In this document: piece by piece, positions 1-10,890 of the stretch
Numbering within the stretch: position 1 is the first letter of the stretch
Layout: each line of letters starts with the position of its first letter
NCBI RefSeq assembly: GCF_031426495.1
Contig: NZ_JANPLK010000072.1
Coordinates: 62,001-126,000, forward strand
Reading direction: 5' to 3'
DNA length: 64,000 nucleotides
DNA from: Gemmatimonas sp.
GTDB lineage: Bacteria; Gemmatimonadota; Gemmatimonadetes; Gemmatimonadales; Gemmatimonadaceae
Position numbers and translations under genes: made by a program
The notes under the pieces: model-generated
The model's input: the letters and a program-made list of their open reading frames with translations, nothing else
Databases searched by the model: none
Told to the model about the DNA's origin: nothing

Positions 1-3692
<3,692 letters not shown>

Positions 3693-3711
3693 TCGCTGAG
3701 TACTGATACAG

Positions 3712-3747
3712 AAAAGGGCGGTCCCGCATGGGGCCGCCCTTTTCGTT
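3712..3747 (+). terminator. Intrinsic terminator after rpoC
   Basis: A 14-bp stem with one G-T pair (3712-3725 with 3730-3743) closes a 4-nt loop, with A-run and T-run flanks. The symmetric A/T flanks mean it could work in both directions, which suits the convergent gene arrangement. Confidence 0.85.
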
Positions 3748-3765
3748 CCTGATCCCTAAAAAGCC

Positions 3766-3858
3766 CAGTATTCAGTGCTGAGTGGTCTGAATTCAGGCGC
3801 CAGACTGGGTATAGTGGTCAGAGTTCAGCAACGGCAGTGCACAGTGTTGAGCGGTTGT
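3766..3858. repeat. Left arm of 93-nt inverted repeat
   Basis: Pairs with 4302-4394 in reverse orientation over its full length, with about 15 mismatches and no gaps. It ends right at the stop codon of the enclosed gene. Confidence 0.85.
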
Positions 3859-4227
3859 CTAGCCGATACGCCGCAGGCGTTTGCGCAGGCCGTAGAGCAT
3901 CATTCGGATTCCACAGCACTCATCGAGGAGTGGGTCGATCTCGGCGTCGAATAGTGCCAGCGCTTGCGCGAGGAGCATCTGCTGCTCGACTTCATTGGCG
4001 GACCCAATGGCGTGACCTACGAATTGCGCGAACTCGGCCCGGGTATCCTTGCCCGCGCCTTCACCAACGTTGAGCGCGATGGAGAGTGAGGCGCGGAGCA
4101 TCTGGTTGCGCAGCCCCGGGGAGGTTCGGCCGATAAGACGCTCCCTCCGTTCGACCGCGCGATGCAGGTCAACGGCGAACGCGCGCGCCCGCGCAAGCAC
4201 CACGAGGTTATTCGGGTTGTTCGGCAT
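3859..4227 (-). CDS. Four-helix-bundle protein, 23S rRNA intervening-sequence family
   Basis: A 122-residue protein of the all-helical family first found in 23S rRNA intervening sequences and related to the Avd accessory protein of diversity-generating retroelements. Family marks visible are SIALNVGEGAG in the second helix, AEFAQFVGHAIGSANEVEQQ in the third, and a final helix ending GLRKRLRRIG. The ATG at 4227 gives the usual family length; the frame stays open to 4293 but the extra 22 residues are unlike the family. No clear ribosome binding site. The molecular function of standalone members is unknown. The gene is enclosed by long inverted repeats and is not inside an rRNA gene here. No reverse transcriptase lies in the window. 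Confidence 0.88.
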   Translation of the reverse strand: MPNNPNNLVVLARARAFAVDLHRAVERRERLIGRTSPGLRNQMLRASLSIALNVGEGAGKDTRAEFAQFVGHAIGSANEVEQQMLLAQALALFDAEIDPLLDECCGIRMMLYGLRKRLRRIG

Positions 4228-4301
4228 GGAGCGAGGATATGCCACCCGCCGCCAAGTGCGTGACCCTTCGTACGCACCCGACACCATCCCCACGCACCAC
4301 C

Positions 4302-4394
4302 AAACCCGCTCGGTACTGTGGACTGTCGTTGCTGAACTCCGAACACTATACCCAGTCTGAAGCTCGAACTCAGACCACTCAGCACTGAGTACTG
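4302..4394. repeat. Right arm of 93-nt inverted repeat
   Basis: Reverse-complement partner of 3766-3858. Its outer end lies 7 nt from the stop codon of the kinase gene. On the minus strand it contains a TATAGT word that might serve as a -10 element for the enclosed gene. Confidence 0.85.
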
Positions 4395-4401
4395 AGGCAG
4401 T

Positions 4402-6324
4402 TCAGTCCAGCGGCCCGCGCGTCCGTCTCAGTCGACTCACCTTCGCCGTGTCCAGCCACGCATTCACTTGCGTCGCCGCGACCGGAAAGGCCTTCCGTGG
4501 ATCCGCCGCCGACGCCATGGCTTCCGACATGCGCGTGAAGCGTCCATCGCGCACATCGGTGAAAATCGTGAGCACAACCACCGAGTCCCCGCGCGTACTG
4601 ACCATGCCGCTTACGACGTAGTCGGCTCGTAATCCCCAGCCCACGCTCATGCGGTCGGGCGGCATGTTGCGCGTGGCGCGGTCGGTGAGTTCGTCGGAAA
4701 CCACGTCGTACTTGTCGGTGGGCAGCGCGGCCCGCACCTGGTGCGCGACCTCCCGCGTGATACCCGTGAACTCGCGTTTGCCGGTCGCGTTGGAGTAATT
4801 CGTCACGACGACGCGCACCCGCCCGTCGGAGGGCGGCGCCATCATTGGCGTCAGCGTCATCGGCGCGCGTGGCACGTCGATGCGCGCCGACTGCGGCAGG
4901 CGCATCATGGCGCTGTCCATGTGCAGCAGCGCGCGCGCGAGCGAGTCGGCGAAGATGCGCCCCACTTCGGCCATCAGCAGCTCGCGGTCCACCGAGGTCG
5001 TCACGCCGTTCGCGCTGCGCACGAAGATGCGTGTTTTGGATTTCGGTGCGGACATGCCGGGAATGTCGACGGTCGGCGCCTGGGTGGCCGTTGCGGTGGC
5101 ACTGCGCTGTACGGTCGCGGCGGCGGCCTGTCGCTTGGTGACGGCGGCGGCGATCGCCAGCGATTCCGCGCGCGTGAGCACCACGGCCACCGGCATCGGG
5201 TTCGCGCCGTCACTCAGGTCGCGGTACACGGTGTCCACGCGAGCCGCTCCCGTTTCCGGCGGCGCCACCGACATCGTGCGCGCGCGATCCCCGCCGGGGC
5301 CGGCATCGCGCGCGTCGGGCATCGAATCGGCGGCCGCAAGCGCCGCGTCGCGCTGCGCGCGTTGAATGCGCTGAGCGGCCACGTAAGAGCCCACCGCGAT
5401 CACGATTCCGCCGACCAGCATCGCCGCGCGCGCCCCGGTCCGAGAGCGCGTACGGCGTATGGGCAGGGCCGGGCCGCTCGACATCGGCGGCAACGCTTCG
5501 AGCTCGGCGAGGAGCGCCCGCGCCGATGCCGGCCGCTTGTTGGCGTCCTTCTCGAGACACTGCATGATGAGCCGCGAGAGCGGCTCGGGAATGTCGGCGT
5601 AGGAGAGGTGCGGTGCCGCCGGCATCTGGGTGAGCTGGGCCGCCAGGGTCGCTTGTGGCGAGCTCCCCGAGAACGGCGAACTGCCGGTGAGCAGTTCGTA
5701 CGCCAGCAAGCCGACGCCGTAAATGTCGACGCGGTGATCCGCTGCCGGATCGGCCGCCAATTGCTCTGGGGCCATGTAGGCCGGCGTCCCGATCGCCATG
5801 CCGGTACTGGTGCCGCCGTGTACGGGAATCGACGCGCTCAGCGCCTTCGCCACTCCGAAGTCCGTGACCAGCGCGTGCATCCCCGTCGTCAGGATGTTGT
5901 CGGGCTTGATGTCCCGATGCACCACCCCACGCTCGTGCGCGTAGGCCAGCGCGTCGACCACGTCGTGCAGGATGCGTACGACATCGCGCGGTGCGAGACG
6001 CTTCGCCTTGTTCAACGTGCCGCGTAGGGATTCGCCTTCGATGTACGGCATCGAGAACCACAACAACCCGTCGTCGTCGCCGGCGGCGAGCAACGGCACG
6101 ATATGCGGATGCTGCAGTTGCGCCGCTAGCTGAATCTCGCGGCGGAAGCGCTCCACGTTCACACCGGCCGCCAGCTCGGGCGGCAGCACCTTCACCACCA
6201 CGCGGCGCTGCAGGGCGCGTTCCGTGGCCACAAAGACACGGGACATGCCGGCGCCGCCGAGTTCCCGTTCGATCAGGAACTCGCCGTCGAGGGCGCGTTG
6301 GAGTCGGGCTTGGAAGTCGCTCAC
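4402..6324 (-). CDS. Membrane Ser/Thr protein kinase
   Basis: Eukaryotic-type (Hanks) kinase, about 640 residues from the GTG at 6324; the frame is open to 6417, so the start is uncertain. Visible motifs are the Gly-rich loop GGAGMSRVF (about residue 23), the ATP lysine in VVVKVLPPE (about 45), the catalytic loop HRDIKPDN (about 136) and DFG (about 155). A single membrane span (LVGGIVIAVGSYVAA) near residue 305 separates the cytoplasmic kinase from a periplasmic region of about 300 residues. The last 140 residues look like the TolB-N-type fold often found after kinases in this kind of bacterium (RVRVVVTNYSNATG onward). Substrate and signal unknown. It converges on rpoC and diverges from the 6498 lipoprotein gene. 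Confidence 0.92.
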   Translation of the reverse strand: MSDFQARLQRALDGEFLIERELGGAGMSRVFVATERALQRRVVVKVLPPELAAGVNVERFRREIQLAAQLQHPHIVPLLAAGDDDGLLWFSMPYIEGESLRGTLNKAKRLAPRDVVRILHDVVDALAYAHERGVVHRDIKPDNILTTGMHALVTDFGVAKALSASIPVHGGTSTGMAIGTPAYMAPEQLAADPAADHRVDIYGVGLLAYELLTGSSPFSGSSPQATLAAQLTQMPAAPHLSYADIPEPLSRLIMQCLEKDANKRPASARALLAELEALPPMSSGPALPIRRTRSRTGARAAMLVGGIVIAVGSYVAAQRIQRAQRDAALAAADSMPDARDAGPGGDRARTMSVAPPETGAARVDTVYRDLSDGANPMPVAVVLTRAESLAIAAAVTKRQAAAATVQRSATATATQAPTVDIPGMSAPKSKTRIFVRSANGVTTSVDRELLMAEVGRIFADSLARALLHMDSAMMRLPQSARIDVPRAPMTLTPMMAPPSDGRVRVVVTNYSNATGKREFTGITREVAHQVRAALPTDKYDVVSDELTDRATRNMPPDRMSVGWGLRADYVVSGMVSTRGDSVVVLTIFTDVRDGRFTRMSEAMASAADPRKAFPVAATQVNAWLDTAKVSRLRRTRGPLD

Positions 6325-6497
6325 GGCATACTCACGGAAAACCAATGGTCCGGTGTGGTCACTGCGCGTCACCCTCCAGTCTACCACCGGAGGTGACTCG
6401 GGACCTGATTCGCGCACCTTCCTACCCTCAGGTACGTTTCCCCGGTCCCGCTGTTAAGACACCCGCAGGAGCCGGCAGCGATGCCGCGGAGTTCCCA

Positions 6498-7118
6498 ATG
6501 CGTACGTCCAAACGTCTGCTGGCGATTCACCGCTATGCCCGGCGTCGTGCCCCCGTGGTGCTGTCCGCGATCGTCTTGCTCACCGCGGTGACGGGCTGCG
6601 CGAGCACGTCCGCCAGCAAGAGCGGGGACTTCGGCACCGGCAGCGTGCAGACGGCGATTATTCAGAACGCGCAGGGCGCCGCGACCGGGATCAACATGGT
6701 CTCGACCACGGAGGTCAATAGCGCGCTGATCAACGCGCCCGTCGAGAAAGCCTGGGCGGCACTGCAGGAAGCCTACGCCACGCTCACGATTCCCGTCACC
6801 GAGTTGAACCAGCAGACGCGGACCATCGGAAACAACACCTTTCGGGTCCGGCGCCGCATCGGCGATGTGCCGACGATGCGGGCGCTGGATTGCGGTGGCG
6901 ACTCGGGGATGCCTAACGCCGAGACGTATCAGCTGCTGCTGACGGTCAAGTCTCGGATCATCCCGAACGACGCCGGCGGCAGCGTCGTCCAGACCACCCT
7001 CGAGGGAACGGGGAAGAACGCCACCACGGCGGCCAGCAGCGATGTCCGCTGCTCGTCGATGGGCGCCCTCGAAAAGAAGATCGCCGACCTGGTCAAAGCC
7101 AAAGTCGCGGCCAAGTAG
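6498..7118 (+). CDS. Predicted lipoprotein of unknown function
   Basis: A 206-residue protein with a basic N-terminus, a hydrophobic stretch and a lipobox ending VTGC near residue 35, so it should be lipid-anchored in the envelope. The ATG at 6498 is preceded by GGAG at 6487-6490. The mature part is a mixed alpha/beta domain of about 150 residues without a motif I recognise; two cysteines (in LDCGGD and VRCSS) could form a disulfide. It is transcribed away from the kinase gene, and the promoters of both must lie in 6325-6497. Confidence 0.8.
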   Translation: MRTSKRLLAIHRYARRRAPVVLSAIVLLTAVTGCASTSASKSGDFGTGSVQTAIIQNAQGAATGINMVSTTEVNSALINAPVEKAWAALQEAYATLTIPVTELNQQTRTIGNNTFRVRRRIGDVPTMRALDCGGDSGMPNAETYQLLLTVKSRIIPNDAGGSVVQTTLEGTGKNATTAASSDVRCSSMGALEKKIADLVKAKVAAK

Positions 7119-7151
7119 GCGGCTCGGCCTGCCGAAGCTTGCCACCCCCGG

Positions 7152-7180
7152 TTGACCCACCCGCCGACCCGGACTAAGCT
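7152..7180 (+). promoter_or_regulatory. Probable sigma-70-type promoter of rpsL-rpsG
   Basis: TTGACC at 7152-7157, a 17-nt spacer, and TAAGCT at 7175-7180. It would give a leader of roughly 105 nt before the rpsL ATG. Called by eye from consensus only. Confidence 0.5.
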
Positions 7181-7257
7181 TAGGGTTCTGTTCCGTGCCG
7201 CCGTGGCCTCCTGTACCTCTGGCTGCGGCGATCCACGTAGATGTCGGAGTTCGAACA

Positions 7258-7280
7258 CCCGGTCGGTCAGGCCGTCCGGG
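7258..7280 (+). promoter_or_regulatory. Hairpin in the rpsL leader
   Basis: Stem 7258-7266 with 7272-7280 (8 of 9 pairs, loop 5 nt), ending 13 nt before the rpsL start codon. There is no strong Shine-Dalgarno between it and the ATG. A role in translational control of the S12-S7 unit is possible but unproven. Confidence 0.35.
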
Positions 7281-7293
7281 CAACCATACTAGA

Positions 7294-7706
<413 letters not shown>

Positions 7707-7710
<4 letters not shown>

Positions 7711-8177
7711 GCCGCCGCAAAAGCGCAGTAAAGCGCACCGTACTTCCTGACGCTCGCTACGACAGCCAGACCGTCTCGAAGTTCATCAATAACCTGATGA
7801 TTCAGGGCAAGAAGTCCACCGCCGAAGGCATCTTCTACGGCGCGATGGACATCGTGGAAGCCAAGACCAGCCAGCCGGGTGTGGGCGTGTTCAAGCAGGC
7901 GTTGAACAACCTCAAGCCGGTGGTCGAAGTGAAGAGCCGTCGCGTCGGCGGTGCCACGTACCAGGTGCCGGTCGAGGTCCGTCAGGATCGTCGCTCCGCC
8001 CTCGCCATGCGCTGGCTCATCGGGTATTCGCGCGACCGCAACGAGAAGTCGATGGCCGAGAAGCTGGCTGCCGAAGTGCTCGCTGCAAGCCGTGGCGAAG
8101 GCAATGCGATCAAGAAGAAGGAAGACACGCATCGCATGGCTGAAGCCAACAAGGCGTTCGCGCACTATCGCTGGTAG
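7707..8177 (+). CDS. rpsG: 30S ribosomal protein S7 (uS7)
   Basis: Primary 16S rRNA-binding protein that organises the 3' domain of the small subunit, 156 residues, normal length. Starts with GTG (MSRRKSAVKR) overlapping the rpsL stop, with a strong GGAGG at 7694-7698. The conserved RVGGATYQVPVEV segment and the tail HRMAEANKAFAHYRW are clear. A palindromic terminator follows, so the rpsL-rpsG unit is separated from fusA-tuf, which lie 7 kb downstream. Confidence 0.97.
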
Positions 8178-8234
8178 CAACGCAGCGATTGGCTGTTGGA
8201 CCAAGGTCGGGTCACACAGCCGGCACGATTATTT

Positions 8235-8270
8235 CAACTGCCTCGGGATATCCCGGGGCAGTTGTCGTTT
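8235..8270 (+). terminator. Palindromic terminator after rpsG
   Basis: A 30-nt near-perfect palindrome (8235-8264) reading into TCGTTT. The T-tract is weak, but the position directly after rpsG fits termination. From here to 8380 I see nothing else that can be named. Confidence 0.65.
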
Positions 8271-8380
8271 CGGTGCTGGCATCGTCACAGTTTCGGCCTC
8301 GTTGTTTTACTGACGGCATGAAGCGTTGCCCGCCTGAAGTGACCGCGTCAACTTGATGTGGTGCGCTGCCTCACTACCGA

Positions 8381-8475
8381 GGTCGCGAAACGGCAAACCC
8401 GACGGAAGTCGGGGACGCAAAGCTTCGGGGCTTACACGTGGTCCGCCACGTCAGCCGGCCGAGTTACCGAACGAA
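8381..8475 (+). promoter_or_regulatory. Cyclic di-GMP-I (GEMM-I) riboswitch
   Basis: Contains the conserved blocks of the class in the right order and spacing: GGCAAACC (8392-8399), GGGACGCAAAGC (8412-8423), then a variable GC-rich hairpin arm, then GCCGAGTTACCGA (8458-8470). The short hairpin between the first two blocks (CCGAC / GTCGG around GGAA) is also as expected. It sits 10-20 nt before the ribosome binding site of the lipoprotein gene at 8494, so control of translation initiation is the likeliest mechanism. Recognised from the consensus; no covariance search was run. Confidence 0.85.
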
Positions 8476-8493
8476 CCCGCTCGCGGAGTTGCA

Positions 8494-9294
8494 GTGCTCA
8501 ATCGCGCGATGTCGCACTCCCGACTCATGGCCCTCTCTGGGGCGATGCTATTGCTGGCATCCTGCCGGTCGGCCAACCCGACCACGGCGCTGGATCCCAA
8601 CGGTGGCAGTCGGGTGTCTCTGGATGCGATGGTCTCCGGACCATCGATGCGTAACGACGCGGCGTCGCAGCTGGCCGTGCTCCGCTACGCGAATCGCCTT
8701 CCCCGGATCGACTTCCCGACCGTCCGCCCGGAGTGCCTGACGCAAGGCGAAAACTTCGGGGCGTGGACCGTGCGCTTCGACGGATACGGCTGTGTGGCCG
8801 TGGACGGCGAAGGACGGCAAGCGTCGCTCGCGATGGGCCCCAGGGCGGCGCAGAAGGACTACATGACCCACGCGCCGATGGTACTCGGTCCGCAGTACGG
8901 CAGCCGCCTGGTGATGCATACCCGCCTCGAGACGACGGCACAGCTGCGCAACGGCACCCCGAACCCCTGGGAAGTCGGGTGGGTCATCTGGCAGTACACC
9001 GACGATCAGCGCTTCTACTACTTCATTCCGAAGCCCAACGGCTGGGAACTGGGTAAGCGCGATCCCGCGTACCCGGGCGGTCAGCGATTCCTGGGCTCAG
9101 GCTCGGAGCAGACCTTCCCGATCGGCCGGACCTACGACGTCACGATCGTTCAGGTCGATGCCGCGATTGCGGTGTTCGTCGATGGCCACGAAATCGTCCG
9201 GCTCCGCGACCAGGAGAGCCCGTATCGGAAGGGGCGCATCGGCATCTATGCCGAAGATGCGACGGTCAAGGTGCACTCGGTGCGGGCGCTCTAG
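8494..9294 (+). CDS. Riboswitch-controlled lipoprotein with a carbohydrate-associated beta-sandwich domain
   Basis: About 266 residues from the GTG at 8494, which has GGAG at 8485-8488 with 5-nt spacing; an ATG at 8509 is the alternative. The N-terminus is a lipoprotein signal (LLLASC). The mature part, rich in Trp and Tyr (WEVGWVIWQYTDDQRFYYF, then GRTYDVTIVQVD and GRIGIYAED), has the pattern of the concanavalin-like/DUF1080-type beta-sandwich found in glycan-binding or glycan-cleaving proteins. I see no catalytic signature that proves an enzyme. Directly behind a cyclic di-GMP riboswitch and in front of the polysaccharide operon, it is probably an envelope partner of that polymer. Confidence 0.78.
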   Translation: MLNRAMSHSRLMALSGAMLLLASCRSANPTTALDPNGGSRVSLDAMVSGPSMRNDAASQLAVLRYANRLPRIDFPTVRPECLTQGENFGAWTVRFDGYGCVAVDGEGRQASLAMGPRAAQKDYMTHAPMVLGPQYGSRLVMHTRLETTAQLRNGTPNPWEVGWVIWQYTDDQRFYYFIPKPNGWELGKRDPAYPGGQRFLGSGSEQTFPIGRTYDVTIVQVDAAIAVFVDGHEIVRLRDQESPYRKGRIGIYAEDATVKVHSVRAL

Positions 9295-9415
9295 CCCGCG
9301 CCTCGCCGCCGCTTCGGTTGCCAGATGATGGCCCTATCACTTATGCGGCATCGTGTGGCATGGCCTGAAGGCGAGCTGAGACCAGGAATCCGCTTGCGGT
9401 GACCTTACCCGCGTT

Positions 9416-9548
9416 TGTGACGTCTATCGCAGAACGTCACACCGCTGGTATTGTCATGCACTCAACATCCCGTGAACCGGCGGACCCAGCCTGGGGTCGC
9501 CAGATCCGACTGCTAGGATTCGGTTCACGGGGGATCTCTGTCCCCAGT
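9416..9548 (+). promoter_or_regulatory. Structured leader before the NfrA-like gene, class unknown
   Basis: Several helices fold in series: a hairpin with 8-bp stem (9416-9423/9434-9441); an 11-bp perfect stem (9469-9479/9521-9531) closing a three-way junction that holds one 7-bp hairpin (9480-9487/9494-9500) and one 5-bp hairpin (9503-9507/9516-9520); and a last GGGGA/TCCCC hairpin (9531-9548) next to the start of the gene. It lacks the conserved cyclic di-GMP-I blocks and I could not match it to a known riboswitch. The rest of 9295-9415 shows nothing I can name. Confidence 0.45.
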
Positions 9549-9552
9549 TCCA

Positions 9553-10890
9553 TTGCCGCTCTTCTCCGCATCTCCGGAGCCGTCGCGCCGCCGCGTTCGG
9601 GCATCGAGAGTGACCGTTCTGGTCGCGCTCGTCTGTCTGGCTGCGGCGTCGGCTCGCGCTCAGGGTACTCCTGCCGAGCGCTACAACGCCGCCATGAACG
9701 TGGGCTACGCGGCGAAGACGCGCGGTGATACCGCGGCCGCCCGATTGAGTTTCGAGCAGGCGCTCGCGGCCGACACGAGTCAGGCCATCCCTCGTATCGA
9801 ACTCGGGTACCTCGCGCTCGCTGGCGGTGATCGACCGCGCGCCGCGGACTTCCTGCGACAAGGCGTCGATCGTGATCCGTCGCGCCCCGAAGTTCATCGC
9901 CAGTTGGGATACGTGCTGATCAGTCTCAAGCGCACGCGCGAAGCCATCACGGCGTTCGAAGGCATCGCGAAGACCACCAGCGGGCTCACGCCGGTCGATC
10001 ATCTGGCGCTGGGCTATCTGTATGACGATGTCGGTCGTGAGAAGAGCGCACTCGCCGCATTCAAGGCGGCGTCGCTGGCCGACGACACCATCGTTTCGCT
10101 GCCCGCGCAGCGCGCGTTGCGCGTGAAGCAGGGACCTGGCACGTCGTACTTTTCCGAAGGTTATCTCGCGCCGTTCTACCAGACGCGATTCAAGAACACG
10201 ATCGCCACCGGCTTCACGCGCCTCGGTATCGAGAGCGGCAGTTCCTGGGGGCAGGCGGCGTACACATCGCTGCGCGTGACGCGCGATTCGAAATCATCGG
10301 GCGGACTTCAGTCGCGCGTGCTCAGCGACAATGCCGCGATTCTCGCCGGTGGTGTGCGCGTACGCCCGGCGCGCGGCCCGATCTGGTTGTACGCTGAAGT
10401 GGGCAGTGCCCGCTCGTTGTTATCGGGTGCGGAGAATAGTTGGACGCGCGACATTCGCGCCGGTGCGTATGTGATCCTCGCGCACGAACTCCAGCTTCGC
10501 GACGGCTCCAACGTGCGCCTGCTGACCGACCTCTCGGGTGACGTGAGCTGGTACGAGCGCTTCGACAAGAACGTGATCGGCTACATGCAATTGCGTGAAG
10601 GATTCCGCGTCGGCTCACTCGCCACCAAGGCCGTCGATTTCTTCGCGCGCGGGTGGGTGGGGTACGACAGTCGCGCCGACTTCTTCAATCGCGCGGCGGA
10701 AATCGGTGGCGGCGTGGCGCTGCGGCCGGGACACGGTTTCGTGTTCCTCGCCGAAGGCATCGCCGGCCGCTACATCATGGAACCCCCGGCGAGTACCAAC
10801 CGGCGGTATCAGGACTGGCGCTTCACGGCGGTCTATGGGTGGCGCACGCTCAAGCCGTTGCATGACCCGACGACGGGAGACCGCAAGTGA
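9553..10890 (+). CDS. NfrA-like TPR / outer-membrane protein
   Basis: About 445 residues. The TTG at 9553 gives a signal peptide with an Arg-rich n-region and cleavage after SARA; a GTG at 9610 is the alternative. Residues about 40-200 form tetratricopeptide-like helices (ERYNAAMNVGYAAKTRGD onward). The last 240 residues alternate short amphipathic strands and turns typical of a beta-barrel, like the C-terminal domain of E. coli NfrA, the outer-membrane part of the N4 glycan receptor secretion machine. The stop overlaps the glycosyltransferase start (GTGA). Probable role: outer-membrane export of the polymer made by the next gene product. Confidence 0.75.
   Translation: MPLFSASPEPSRRRVRASRVTVLVALVCLAAASARAQGTPAERYNAAMNVGYAAKTRGDTAAARLSFEQALAADTSQAIPRIELGYLALAGGDRPRAADFLRQGVDRDPSRPEVHRQLGYVLISLKRTREAITAFEGIAKTTSGLTPVDHLALGYLYDDVGREKSALAAFKAASLADDTIVSLPAQRALRVKQGPGTSYFSEGYLAPFYQTRFKNTIATGFTRLGIESGSSWGQAAYTSLRVTRDSKSSGGLQSRVLSDNAAILAGGVRVRPARGPIWLYAEVGSARSLLSGAENSWTRDIRAGAYVILAHELQLRDGSNVRLLTDLSGDVSWYERFDKNVIGYMQLREGFRVGSLATKAVDFFARGWVGYDSRADFFNRAAEIGGGVALRPGHGFVFLAEGIAGRYIMEPPASTNRRYQDWRFTAVYGWRTLKPLHDPTTGDRK

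Larger units (their letters stand above)
3766..4394 (-). mobile_element. Inverted-repeat element carrying a four-helix-bundle (IVS-family) gene
   Basis: A 629-bp unit bounded by two 93-nt inverted arms, 3766-3858 and 4302-4394. Aligned by eye without gaps they match at about 78 of 93 positions, and many mismatches would still allow G-U pairs in RNA. Both arms contain short palindromic words such as CAGTGCTGAGTGG. The gene between the arms fills almost the whole loop: its stop codon abuts the left arm. The element fills the gap between the rpoC terminator and the 3' end of the kinase gene. No target-site duplication or transposase is visible, so 'mobile' is inference. The layout resembles the 23S rRNA intervening sequences, in which a long stem encloses a gene of this family. 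Confidence 0.7.

Noticed and set aside
3766..4394. Diversity-generating retroelement, because the gene resembles Avd
   Set aside because: No reverse transcriptase, template repeat or variable-repeat target in the window.
7240..7290. Possible tRNA because of GTTCGAA in the rpsL leader
   Set aside because: No acceptor stem, D-arm or anticodon arm can be formed around it.
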